DNA from: Clostridia bacterium
GTDB taxonomy: Bacteria; Bacillota; Clostridia; Oscillospirales; Acutalibacteraceae
DNA length: 64,000 bases
NCBI GenBank assembly: GCA_030532035.1
Contig: JAUNLX010000002.1
Location: 62,001-126,000, forward strand
Direction of reading: 5' to 3'
Part shown: positions 53,036 through 60,610 of the stretch, one piece after another
How the letters are laid out: each line of letters opens with the position of its first letter
How positions within the stretch are numbered: the stretch's first letter is position 1
Position numbers and translations under genes: made by a program
The notes under the pieces: generated by a model
The model's database searches: none
Told to the model about the DNA's origin: nothing
What the model saw: the letters and a program-made list of their open reading frames with translations, nothing else

Positions 53036-53367
53036 ACCAATTTGAACTTTTTACGATGATATTTTATGTTTTGGATGCAGAGTGGGATGAAACACAAGAT
53101 AGAATTTTAGGAGATTTTCTTAGTGGTGCGAATCCTTTTCTATTCGAAGATTTGAGCTCTGCCGACCCGGAAATATATAAGCAATTCTGTGAAATTGTAA
53201 CAGAGCCTATCACAGTTGAAAACAGCTATATTATTGCTTCAAAATATATTGCGTCATTAAATAGCAATATTATTTCTAAAGCATTTAAGAGCATTACTGA
53301 AGATGAATGGGTGGATAGTGTTAAGGAATTTCTATCAGAGGAGCATAAAGGCGAAACAAGAGCATGA
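53032..53367 (+). CDS. probable immunity protein, 111 aa
   Basis: An acidic, soluble protein (MNQFELFTMIFYVLDAEWDE, then RILGDFLSGANPFLFEDLSS). Its ATG lies in the stop codon of the toxin remnant and has a strong ribosome site (AGGAGGAAG). Small acidic proteins with an NPFLF motif directly behind a toxin tip are typical immunity proteins; I cannot name the family. It is intact, so it might still protect against related toxins from other cells. Confidence 0.65.
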   Translation: MNQFELFTMIFYVLDAEWDETQDRILGDFLSGANPFLFEDLSSADPEIYKQFCEIVTEPITVENSYIIASKYIASLNSNIISKAFKSITEDEWVDSVKEFLSEEHKGETRA

Positions 53368-53450
53368 AAGAATTAGATGTTGTTAGATTAACAGAGCAAT
53401 ACAAAAATATACCAGCTGATACGGAAGGAACCATCGTTTTTGAATATTAA
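53364..53450 (+). pseudogene. truncated DUF4926-like immunity gene, 28 aa
   Basis: Starts in an ATGA overlap with the upstream gene. The product MKELDVVRLTEQYKNIPADT plus EGTIVFEY matches the N-terminal half of DUF4926 proteins, which are roughly twice as long and found in toxin-immunity loci. The stop follows where the family continues, so the gene is probably a decayed fragment. The 145 bp behind it shows no recognisable gene. Confidence 0.6.
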
Positions 53451-53595
53451 TGATTATGCCCAGGGAGAACTAACTTAATATTTCAATAATCTAAAATCTC
53501 TATAATGAAACAGCCAAATAACGTCATCCTCGATGATTCCGCTATCTAGCTTATTATCTTTTAGATATATTATTACGTAACAGTCAATTTTAGAG

Positions 53596-53641
53596 AAAAA
53601 ATACGGTAACTGATATTTAAATCAATTACCGTATTGATATG

Positions 53642-53643
<2 letters not shown>
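53596..53643 (-). repeat. 48-bp repeat, copy 2 (tRNA terminator)
   Basis: Identical to 52161-52208. Read on the minus strand it begins at the last two bases of the tRNA 3' end and forms the tRNA terminator: a 10-bp stem with a run of six T. The two copies are direct repeats 1435 bp apart. Confidence 0.9.
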
Positions 53644-53717
<74 letters not shown>

Positions 53718-53734
53718 AAATTTTGACAAAAATT

Positions 53735-53762
53735 ATTATAACACAAATTTTACAAAAAGCAA
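53735..53762 (-). promoter_or_regulatory. promoter of the tRNA gene
   Basis: Minus strand: TTGCTT (53762-53757), 16 bp, TATAAT (53740-53735), about 18 bp before the tRNA 5' end. Confidence 0.65.
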
Positions 53763-53802
53763 ATAAAATTACCCTACTTACTGACAATCAATAAGTAGGG
53801 TA
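53763..53802 (-). terminator. terminator of the pnt operon
   Basis: An 11-bp perfect stem (TACCCTACTTA / TAAGTAGGGTA) with an 11-nt loop, followed on the minus strand by AATTTTATTT. Confidence 0.88.
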
Positions 53803-53822
53803 GATATTCATATTAAATATTC

Positions 53823-55868
53823 TTAGAAATACTTAAAGAGTTTTTGAATATTCTCTTTAGCATCGCCGAGACTTAAAATAACATGGTTATTCGATTTGTT
53901 AGCTTCTTCATAGAGGGGGTTGTCAACACCAGCATAACCAGGTTGTAAATCGTAATTTAAAATCAGTACATGTTTAGCTTCATTTACGCTTAAAACAGGC
54001 ATTCCATAAATTGGCGTGCCTTCAGCTGTATTAGCGGCGGGGTTTATAACGTCATTTGCACCAATTACGATTGCTAAATCAGTTTCTTTAAATTTGCAGT
54101 CAATTTCATCCATCTCATGAAGTTTTTCATATGGAATATCAACTTCAGCAAGTAAAACATTCATGTGACCAGGCATTCTTCCAGCAACTGGATGAATTGC
54201 AAATTCAACATTTTTACCATTTTGTTCAAATTCTTGTGTGAGTTGTTTAACAAGAGGCTGAGCTTGAGAAAGAGCCATTCCATATCCAGGAACAATGATG
54301 ATGTTTTTAGCTTCATCAAACCATGAATGAAGTGTATCTTCGTCACTTCCCGCTTGTACATTTGCTCTTGCTGCTGCCTTTTCTTCGGGAGAAACGCTTC
54401 TTGCTTTTTTAATTTCAGTAAGGCTGTCTTTTGCATCTCCTAAAAGTAAAACAACGTGTTCATTTGATTGTTGAGCTTCCTTGTATAGCGGATTTTCAAC
54501 GCCAGCATAACCAGGTTGTAAATCGTAATTTAAAATCAATACATGTTTAGCTTCATTTACGCTTAAAACGGGCATTCCATAAATTGGCGTACATTCAGCT
54601 GTATTGGCAGCGGGGTTTATAACGTCATTTGCGCCGATAACAATAGCCAAATCAGTTTCTTTGAATTTGTCATCAATTTCGTCCATTTCGTGAAGCTTTT
54701 CATATGGAATATCAACTTCAGCAAGTAAAACATTCATATGACCAGGCATTCTTCCGGCAACTGGATGAATTGCAAATTCAATATTTTTTCCTTCTTGTTC
54801 AAGCTCTTGAGTAAGTTGTTTAACAAGAGGTTGAGCTTGGGAAAGAGCCATTCCATATCCAGGAACAATGATGATGTTTTTAGCTTCATTTATAAATTCT
54901 GCAGCTATATCTTGTGGATTTTCTGAAACAACTTCTTCGACTTTTTCTGACTCAACAGGTTCTACAGGAGCTCCTTTAGTTTCTTGTTTCTCGCCTGGTT
55001 TAACACTACAAGCAGCTGAAGTTTTTCCGAGAAGAATATCGAAGAGTTTTCTGTGCATTGCATTACACATTATTTGTGTTAAGAGTAATCCAGAAGCACC
55101 AACGATAGCTCCTATGGAAACGAGTAAGAGGTCGGAAATAGCTAAACCAGCTATAGCACCTGCAACACCAGAACAAGAATTCAAAAGAGAAATTGTTATT
55201 GGCATATCTGCTCCGCCAACTCTGATAGCGAAGAAATAACCAAATAAATTAGAAGCTAAGATATCAACTAAAATTAAAATTGTTTGTGCTGTTCCAGGGA
55301 CATTGAAAGGTGGGAAAGCAAACATTATTGTAGAAACTACGGCTACAGCAAGGCAAATACCGGTAAATATAGCGTGGCCTTTGAAAACTACAGGTTTTTG
55401 TTTTATTATTCTTTGAAGTTTTCCGGCAGCAATTGCTGAACCTAAGAAAGTAAGACCGCCGACAAAAATAGCAAGACCAGAAGTAACATTTGCAAAAACA
55501 TTATTGTCATTATGCAAAATCAAAGTCAAAATACCAGCTATCATTGAAGCTAAACCACCGAAACCATTTAGCAAGGCTACCATTTGTGGCATTTGAATCA
55601 TTTTTGTCTTTCGTGAAATGACAACTCCGATTAATCCACCGATTAACATTGCTATATATAGTTCTTTGGCAGTAAAAATTTTGAAATTCCAAAGAGTTAA
55701 CACAATTGCTCCGAGCATCGCTCCAGCACCGAGCAAATTACCTTTTACAGATGATGAAACTTTCGACATCATATTTATGCCGACCATAACTAAGATTACG
55801 AGAACAGCAGATATAATGTAATAAAAAGCGCCATTTGTAATAGAAGGATCTAATGAAAAATTACCCAT
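53823..55868 (-). CDS. pntB: transhydrogenase beta subunit PntB with duplicated domain III
   Basis: 681 residues against about 460 for ordinary PntB. Residues 1-280 are the proton-conducting membrane domain (MVALLNGFGGLAS, ISLLNSCSGVAGAIAGLAI). A Pro/Glu linker (285-320) leads to two NADP(H)-binding domains III, about 325-490 and 516-681, offset by 191 residues and nearly identical. Both have VPGYGMALSQAQ, HPVAGRMPGHMNVLLAE, GANDVINPAANTAE and QPGYAGV. Where the family has Lys-Arg-Ser for the 2-phosphate of NADP(H), both copies have Asn-Tyr-Asp (447-449, 638-640). Sits last in pntAA-pntAB-pntB. Confidence 0.93.
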   Translation of the reverse strand: MGNFSLDPSITNGAFYYIISAVLVILVMVGINMMSKVSSSVKGNLLGAGAMLGAIVLTLWNFKIFTAKELYIAMLIGGLIGVVISRKTKMIQMPQMVALLNGFGGLASMIAGILTLILHNDNNVFANVTSGLAIFVGGLTFLGSAIAAGKLQRIIKQKPVVFKGHAIFTGICLAVAVVSTIMFAFPPFNVPGTAQTILILVDILASNLFGYFFAIRVGGADMPITISLLNSCSGVAGAIAGLAISDLLLVSIGAIVGASGLLLTQIMCNAMHRKLFDILLGKTSAACSVKPGEKQETKGAPVEPVESEKVEEVVSENPQDIAAEFINEAKNIIIVPGYGMALSQAQPLVKQLTQELEQEGKNIEFAIHPVAGRMPGHMNVLLAEVDIPYEKLHEMDEIDDKFKETDLAIVIGANDVINPAANTAECTPIYGMPVLSVNEAKHVLILNYDLQPGYAGVENPLYKEAQQSNEHVVLLLGDAKDSLTEIKKARSVSPEEKAAARANVQAGSDEDTLHSWFDEAKNIIIVPGYGMALSQAQPLVKQLTQEFEQNGKNVEFAIHPVAGRMPGHMNVLLAEVDIPYEKLHEMDEIDCKFKETDLAIVIGANDVINPAANTAEGTPIYGMPVLSVNEAKHVLILNYDLQPGYAGVDNPLYEEANKSNNHVILSLGDAKENIQKLFKYF

Positions 55869-56174
55869 TTATTTATCCTCCTTTTTGCCGCTATCTTTTT
55901 TGTGGAACATTCTAAGCATTCTATCTGTAACACCGAATCCACCTACAACATTTATCATTGCAAGAATTATGGCAATACAGCCCAAGATTTTACTTGATGT
56001 TGCTACAGCTAAAGCGGTTGCGCTTAAACAACCTAAAACAGTTACGCCCGAAAATGCATTCATTCCACTCATAAGTGGGGTGTGAAGCAAACTCGGAACT
56101 TTACTGATTATTTTATATCCGACAAAGGCGAATACAAAGAAAATAATAAGTAATATTCCTTGAAATAAAGTCAT
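55869..56174 (-). CDS. pntAB: transhydrogenase alpha-2 subunit
   Basis: A 101-residue membrane protein with three hydrophobic helices (ILLIIFFVFAFVGYKII, MNAFSGVTVLGCLSATALAV, IAIILAMINVVGGFGVTDRM). The last motif is typical of the PntA membrane part; HTPLMSGMNAFSGV is family-diagnostic. Split PntAA/PntAB is a known bacterial arrangement. Abuts pntB with no gap. Confidence 0.93.
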   Translation of the reverse strand: MTLFQGILLIIFFVFAFVGYKIISKVPSLLHTPLMSGMNAFSGVTVLGCLSATALAVATSSKILGCIAIILAMINVVGGFGVTDRMLRMFHKKDSGKKEDK

Positions 56175-56203
56175 TTATTGCACTCCTTTTTTCCTAAAAT
56201 AAA

Positions 56204-56238
56204 GCCGTGGCCCAAAGCGTCAGCCCAAGGCACGCGGC
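56204..56238 (-). other. GC-rich hairpin between pntAA and pntAB
   Basis: An imperfect long hairpin (GCCGCGTG on one side, CACGGC on the other, with CTTGGGC/GCTTTGGG pairing inside) in an otherwise AT-rich 80-bp gap, without a T run on the minus strand. Possible mRNA processing or stability element. Confidence 0.4.
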
Positions 56239-56257
56239 ATTCATTTATATTTTTGTT

Positions 56258-57418
56258 TTAGTCGAGATTCATTGCTTCTCTTGCACCTTTGTGAACGATT
56301 TCACCGTCAATTGTGCAGAGAGATTTTGCAATAATTTCGTCAGCGCGATCTAATGTAATTTGACCGTCTTTAACGAGATATTTAACAAAGTTAGCAATGT
56401 TCTTAGAGAACATCCATGTTGAGCTCTTTGGAAGCATTCCTGGAATATTTTTAATTCCAATAAGAGTAACATTATGTTTAACTTCAACTGTTCCGGGAGG
56501 AGTGATTTCACAGTTTCCACCTTGGTCGATAGAAATATCAACGATTACAGAACCGGGTTTCATGGTCTTTACCATATCTTCTGTTATAAGAATTGGTGCA
56601 AGACAACCGGGAACTAAAGCAGAACAGAAAATAACATCCATTTCAGGAACGATTTCTGCGAGTTTTTCTCTTTCAGATTTGAGTGTATCTTCAGGTAATT
56701 CTAAAGCATATCCACCTTCGCCGATAGCTTGTTCTTCGGGAACACCGAGGTCAACAACCTTAGCACCGAGGGATTTTGCTTGTTCTGCAGCAGCAGGTCT
56801 GATATCAGCTGCGTGAACAACAGCACCAAGTCTCTTAGCTGTTGCAAGAGCTTGAAGACCGCCAACACCTGTTCCGATAACTAAAACATTTACAGGATCA
56901 ATTCTACCAACAGCAGAATAAATCATGGGCATAAATGATGGAAGATGATTTGCTGCCAACAAGATACCTTTATATCCTGCACAGGTACTCATTGATGTAA
57001 GTGCATCGAGATTTTGTGCTCTTGAAATACGGGGAACACCGTCAAGAGTAAGGGAGATAACACCTTGTTTTGCCATTTCTTTAACCATGTCGTGATTCAC
57101 GGGAGCTGCAGGGTGAATGAATGTAATTAAATATTGTCCCTCGTGCATCATCGAAACTTCAGATCTACCTTTTTCTTCATTGAAGAGCGGTTCTTTAACC
57201 TTTAAGATAAGATCAGATTTTGCGAAAACTTCTTCGCAGTCGTCTACCATTTCAGCGCCAGCAGCTTTGTAATCTTCATCGTGATAAAAAGATCCAACGC
57301 CAGCATTTTTTTCAACTAAAACAGTGAGACCCAAATCAACCATATCTTTTACAGTTTCGGGAGTAGCCGCTACCCGATATTCGCCGGGCATAATTTCCTT
57401 AGGTACGCCAACTATCAT
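56258..57418 (-). CDS. pntAA: transhydrogenase alpha-1 subunit (NAD(H)-binding domain I)
   Basis: 386 residues. It has IVGVPKEIMPGEYRVAATPE, the loop RISRAQNLDALTSMSTCAGY (the Arg-Gln-Asp set of PNT domain I), and a Rossmann motif VLVIGTGVGGLQALATAKRLG ending in an acidic strand end (AADIRPAA), as for NAD(H). The family is close to alanine dehydrogenase; the adjacent pntAB and pntB decide for transhydrogenase. Start at ATG 57418 behind GGAGG; the frame is open further upstream. Confidence 0.92.
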   Translation of the reverse strand: MIVGVPKEIMPGEYRVAATPETVKDMVDLGLTVLVEKNAGVGSFYHDEDYKAAGAEMVDDCEEVFAKSDLILKVKEPLFNEEKGRSEVSMMHEGQYLITFIHPAAPVNHDMVKEMAKQGVISLTLDGVPRISRAQNLDALTSMSTCAGYKGILLAANHLPSFMPMIYSAVGRIDPVNVLVIGTGVGGLQALATAKRLGAVVHAADIRPAAAEQAKSLGAKVVDLGVPEEQAIGEGGYALELPEDTLKSEREKLAEIVPEMDVIFCSALVPGCLAPILITEDMVKTMKPGSVIVDISIDQGGNCEITPPGTVEVKHNVTLIGIKNIPGMLPKSSTWMFSKNIANFVKYLVKDGQITLDRADEIIAKSLCTIDGEIVHKGAREAMNLD

Positions 57419-57480
57419 TTTTAACAACCTCCAAAATTTTATTAATTGTGTATAAAAATTCAGACAATTTAGCAACAATC

Positions 57481-57509
57481 AATATAACACTCGGTTAATG
57501 ACCTGTCAA
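57481..57509 (-). promoter_or_regulatory. promoter of the pnt operon
   Basis: Minus strand: TTGACA (57509-57504), 17 bp, TATATT (57486-57481); an almost consensus promoter, suggesting strong expression. Confidence 0.85.
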
Positions 57510-57617
57510 TTAAAAATTAACATTTTTTTTTATAAAATGCACGATTTTTTTTATATGATAAATAAATAATAGTAAGATAAGCACAAAAAACTTAAATGAC
57601 TTTGTTTAATTTAAGGG

Positions 57618-57646
57618 TTGATTTTTCTTAGTATTTACACTAAAAT
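57618..57646 (+). promoter_or_regulatory. promoter of the transketolase operon
   Basis: TTGATT (57618-57623), 17 bp, TAAAAT (57641-57646), about 70 bp before the start. Confidence 0.6.
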
Positions 57647-57717
57647 TTTATCCAATTGTATAAATATTTTAAATTGAATTTATACAAATTATTATATCGT
57701 ACAGGGGAGGAAACAGT

Positions 57718-58548
57718 ATGAATAAGGAAATTTCGATTTCCGAGCTTAAAGACAAGGCTAAAGAGCTTCGTCTCAAAATCATTGAAACGACAGCTAACGC
57801 CGGAAGCGGACATCTCGGAGGATCTCTCAGTGCTGCAGATATGTTTACTATTCTTTATTTCAAATATCTCAACGTTGATCCTAAGGACCCAGAAAAAATT
57901 GACAGAGACCGTTTCATTTTGAGTAAAGGACACACAGCACTCGGCTATGTTCCCACACTCGCACTTGCAGGATTTATTCCTATGGACGCAATTACACAGT
58001 TCAATAAATTCCTTTCAGGATATGGAATTCACCCTGACAGCAATAAAATTGCTGGTTGTGACGCCTCAACAGGATCTCTTGGACATGGACTTCCTATGGC
58101 AGTTGGAATGTGTTTAGGTCTTAAATATCAAGGATATAACGATGCTAAAGTTGTATGCTTGATGGGAGACGGTGAACAGCATGAAGGAAGCATTTGGGAA
58201 GCTGCTATGGCAGCAAGCAAATATAAGCTTGAAAATCTCATTGCAATCGTTGACAGAAATAAATTCTGTATTGACGGACCTACAGAAGAGGTTATGCCGA
58301 TTGAACCACTTGACGAAAAATATAAATCTTTCGGATTCGATGTAATCGAATGTAACGGAAATGACATGGAAGATCTTGACAAAGCTATGGAAACAGCTTG
58401 GAACCACAAAGGTGGTCCGATTTGCATTATTGCCCATACCGAAAAAGGATTCGGAGTTAAACGCTTCCAAGGTCATGTTGAATGGCATTATGGTGCACTT
58501 GATGAAGATCTTAAAAAAGAAGCCATTGCCGACATCGAAGCACTTTAA
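57718..58548 (+). CDS. transketolase, N-terminal (thiamine diphosphate-binding) subunit
   Basis: 276 residues with ETTANAGSGHLGGSLSAADM, FILSKGHTALGY, GHGLPMAVGMCLGLKYQ and the ThDP motif GDGEQHEGSIWEAAMAA ending in VDRNKFCIDG. Together with the next gene it makes a split transketolase of the pentose phosphate pathway; the split form is frequent in anaerobic Firmicutes. Fewer rare codons than the flanking genes suggest high expression. 12 nt before its partner, whose ribosome site is AGGAGG. Confidence 0.96.
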   Translation: MNKEISISELKDKAKELRLKIIETTANAGSGHLGGSLSAADMFTILYFKYLNVDPKDPEKIDRDRFILSKGHTALGYVPTLALAGFIPMDAITQFNKFLSGYGIHPDSNKIAGCDASTGSLGHGLPMAVGMCLGLKYQGYNDAKVVCLMGDGEQHEGSIWEAAMAASKYKLENLIAIVDRNKFCIDGPTEEVMPIEPLDEKYKSFGFDVIECNGNDMEDLDKAMETAWNHKGGPICIIAHTEKGFGVKRFQGHVEWHYGALDEDLKKEAIADIEAL

Positions 58549-58560
58549 GGAGGGGTAATA

Positions 58561-59562
58561 ATGGGAACTTTATGGAACGTATATGACGCTAACTCCATGT
58601 CAGCCAGAGAAGTTTATGGACGTGTTCTTGCTGAACTTGGAAAAGAAAACGATAAAATTGTTGGTGTAACAGCTGACCTTGCAAAATCTACAAATATTGG
58701 CCTTTTTGGTGAAAAATTCCCAGAGAGACTTTTCAACGTAGGTATTGCTGAACAAAATATGTTCGGTGTTGCTGCCGGACTTGCAAAGACTGGACTTATA
58801 CCTTTTGCTTCAACCTTTGCTATTTTCTGCTGTCTTCGTGGCGGCGAACAAGTAAGAACTGATATTTGTTATCAGAATTTACCAGTTAAAATAATCGCTA
58901 CACACAGTGGTGTTTCATTCGGTGTTTCTGGTTCAACTCACCATGCTCTTGAAGATATAGCTATTATGAAAGCTATCCCGAACATGACAGTTGTTGTTCC
59001 TGCTGACGGATTTGAAACTGCTAAAGCTGTTGAACAATGTATCGATATACCTGGTCCTGTATATATCAGAATTGGAAGAGGTTTTGAACCACCACTACAT
59101 GATAATCAAGATTTTGATTTCCAAATTGGAAAAGCTCAAATTCTTAGAGAGGGAACAGACCTCACAATTATTTGCTGTGGAACAACTGTTCTTCAAGCAA
59201 TGGACGCAGCTGAAGAAGCTTCTGCAAATGGCGTTGAATGTCGTGTTATCAACATGCACACAATCAAACCTTTAGATGTTGAAGCTGTTCAAAATGCAAT
59301 TCAAGACACGAGAAGAATTCTCACAATTGAAGAGCACAATACAATCGGCGGACTTGGCGACGCAGTTGGCTCAGTTATTGCTGAAAGCGGTAAAGGATGC
59401 GTATTTGTTAAGCATGGTATTGCCGACACATTCTCACCAATCGGACTTCCGGAAGACTTATATGCTCACTTTAAACTTGACAGCACCGGAATTGCTGAAA
59501 AGATTTCAGAAGTTATGGGTAAAGAATTCGAGGAAGACGACGACTGGTCAGACGAAGATTAA
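58561..59562 (+). CDS. transketolase, C-terminal (pyrimidine-binding) subunit
   Basis: 333 residues: an N-terminal Pyr-type domain (VTADLAKSTNIGLFGEKFPE, the catalytic Glu in NVGIAEQNMFGVAAGLA), THSGVSFGVSGSTHHALEDI, then a C-terminal domain with ILTIEEHNTIGGLGDAVG. Length and motifs match 1-deoxyxylulose/transketolase C-subunits; the preceding partner makes transketolase the best call. Ends in an acidic tail. Confidence 0.95.
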   Translation: MGTLWNVYDANSMSAREVYGRVLAELGKENDKIVGVTADLAKSTNIGLFGEKFPERLFNVGIAEQNMFGVAAGLAKTGLIPFASTFAIFCCLRGGEQVRTDICYQNLPVKIIATHSGVSFGVSGSTHHALEDIAIMKAIPNMTVVVPADGFETAKAVEQCIDIPGPVYIRIGRGFEPPLHDNQDFDFQIGKAQILREGTDLTIICCGTTVLQAMDAAEEASANGVECRVINMHTIKPLDVEAVQNAIQDTRRILTIEEHNTIGGLGDAVGSVIAESGKGCVFVKHGIADTFSPIGLPEDLYAHFKLDSTGIAEKISEVMGKEFEEDDDWSDED

Positions 59563-59576
59563 AAGGGGGTTTTTTC

Positions 59577-60482
59577 ATGAGCGCAGCTAAAGCTGAAGAT
59601 GTTCTCGCCGCAAAACTTTTTATGTCGGCAGCATTTCCTGTTATGAAAATTCCGCTAACAGAAGATGAAAGCTTTGTCAAAAAATTTGAAAATGTAAATC
59701 TTGTTGTAGAATTTGATGTAGATGACGATAAAGAGCCTTTGGCTTGCTATTTAGTATTCTTAAGCGAACAGAAAGCTAACGAATTACATGACGGAATTCG
59801 CTTCAAGGTTTATCAAGGCAAATATGACAATCGTTTTAACGGTATCAAAGTGGCAACACTTCACTTTAAGACAGTTGAAAGCTTCTTAGGTGTTTTGAAA
59901 GGTAATAATCCTTCTGAAATGCTTGGAATAGTACCACCAATCATCAAAAATATTGTAAAGCCTGGATTTTTGAACTTTGTATTCTTATTCCTCTCTCTTA
60001 CAAAGATGATGCCTGATAATGTTCCGGAAAAAGATAAGCCTTTTGAACAATATCTTAAAGTTAAGATGTCTCTCTATATGATTACAACTGCTATGTCTAA
60101 AGCTAACCGCTTAGGATATAAGCCTTTTGCAGACTGGTGTGCACCTCAAACTGATAGAATTTATCAATTCAAAGTTGGTCCAACAAAAGATGCAAGTGGA
60201 AAAGAAATTTATCCTGAAATCGGCGCTTTCCTGAGAATAAAAAAAGGTAAGACTAAGGCAGGTAGAGGATTTTATGAAAGAAAGAAACCTTTTGTTCTTC
60301 TTTCATTCCCCGATCCAGACGGATGTATTGCTGTTCTTTCCAATAAATACGGCGGATTCGTTGAAGCTGTTGCACACAATTGTGTACAGATTGTCGGAGC
60401 AGGAGACTCTTATGCAAACCAATTTAATGACCAAATGACAGGAATTCAAAATATGTTGATTCCCTCAAAATTTGTTCAATAA
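59577..60482 (+). CDS. hypothetical protein co-transcribed with transketolase, 301 aa
   Basis: I do not recognise this family. No signal peptide; one moderately hydrophobic stretch near 130-150 (KPGFLNFVFLFLSLTKMM). N-terminal third: beta-type with VNLVVEFDVDDDKEPLACYLVFLSEQ; C-terminal third: EIGAFLRIKKGKTKAGRGFY, VLLSFPDPDGCIAVLSNKYG. The composition of the first part faintly resembles an SCP2-like lipid-binding domain, but I would not assign it. Strong AAGGGGG ribosome site, 14 nt behind the transketolase stop, before a shared terminator. Confidence 0.75.
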   Translation: MSAAKAEDVLAAKLFMSAAFPVMKIPLTEDESFVKKFENVNLVVEFDVDDDKEPLACYLVFLSEQKANELHDGIRFKVYQGKYDNRFNGIKVATLHFKTVESFLGVLKGNNPSEMLGIVPPIIKNIVKPGFLNFVFLFLSLTKMMPDNVPEKDKPFEQYLKVKMSLYMITTAMSKANRLGYKPFADWCAPQTDRIYQFKVGPTKDASGKEIYPEIGAFLRIKKGKTKAGRGFYERKKPFVLLSFPDPDGCIAVLSNKYGGFVEAVAHNCVQIVGAGDSYANQFNDQMTGIQNMLIPSKFVQ

Positions 60483-60495
60483 TTGATTTTCGTTA

Positions 60496-60528
60496 AACAG
60501 CCATAGAAAGCTCTATGGCTGTTTTTTA
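60496..60528 (+). terminator. terminator of the transketolase operon
   Basis: An 11-bp perfect stem (ACAGCCATAGA / TCTATGGCTGT, loop AAGC) followed by six T. Confidence 0.95.
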
Positions 60529-60533
60529 TATTT

Positions 60534-60586
60534 TTTACAGATTTTGTTTTAGATTTTACATAGATTTTACAATAACAATATATAAT
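60534..60586 (+). promoter_or_regulatory. Pho-box-like direct repeats and -10 of ppx-ppk
   Basis: TTTACA occurs at 60534-60539, 60555-60560 and 60566-60571, the last two inside AGATTTTACA units spaced 11 bp. TATAAT is at 60581-60586, 9 bp behind the last repeat, and no proper -35 is seen. This layout, TT-ACA repeats of helical period replacing the -35, is that of PhoP-activated promoters in Bacillus. Confidence 0.55.
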
Positions 60587-60610
60587 GTAACGAAGAAACG
60601 AGGTGTTCTT

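Noticed and set aside
56258-57418. Alanine dehydrogenase
   Set aside because: The families are similar, but the SRAQNLD loop and adjacency to pntAB and pntB fit transhydrogenase domain I.
58361-59590. Several open plus-strand frames inside the transketolase genes
   Set aside because: They are shadows favoured by the codon usage of these genes; the product text is Lys/Leu noise without ribosome sites.
60515-60610. Upstream extension of ppx to the ATG at 60515
   Set aside because: It would translate the terminator T run and promoter region, giving an aromatic-rich leader without a ribosome site.
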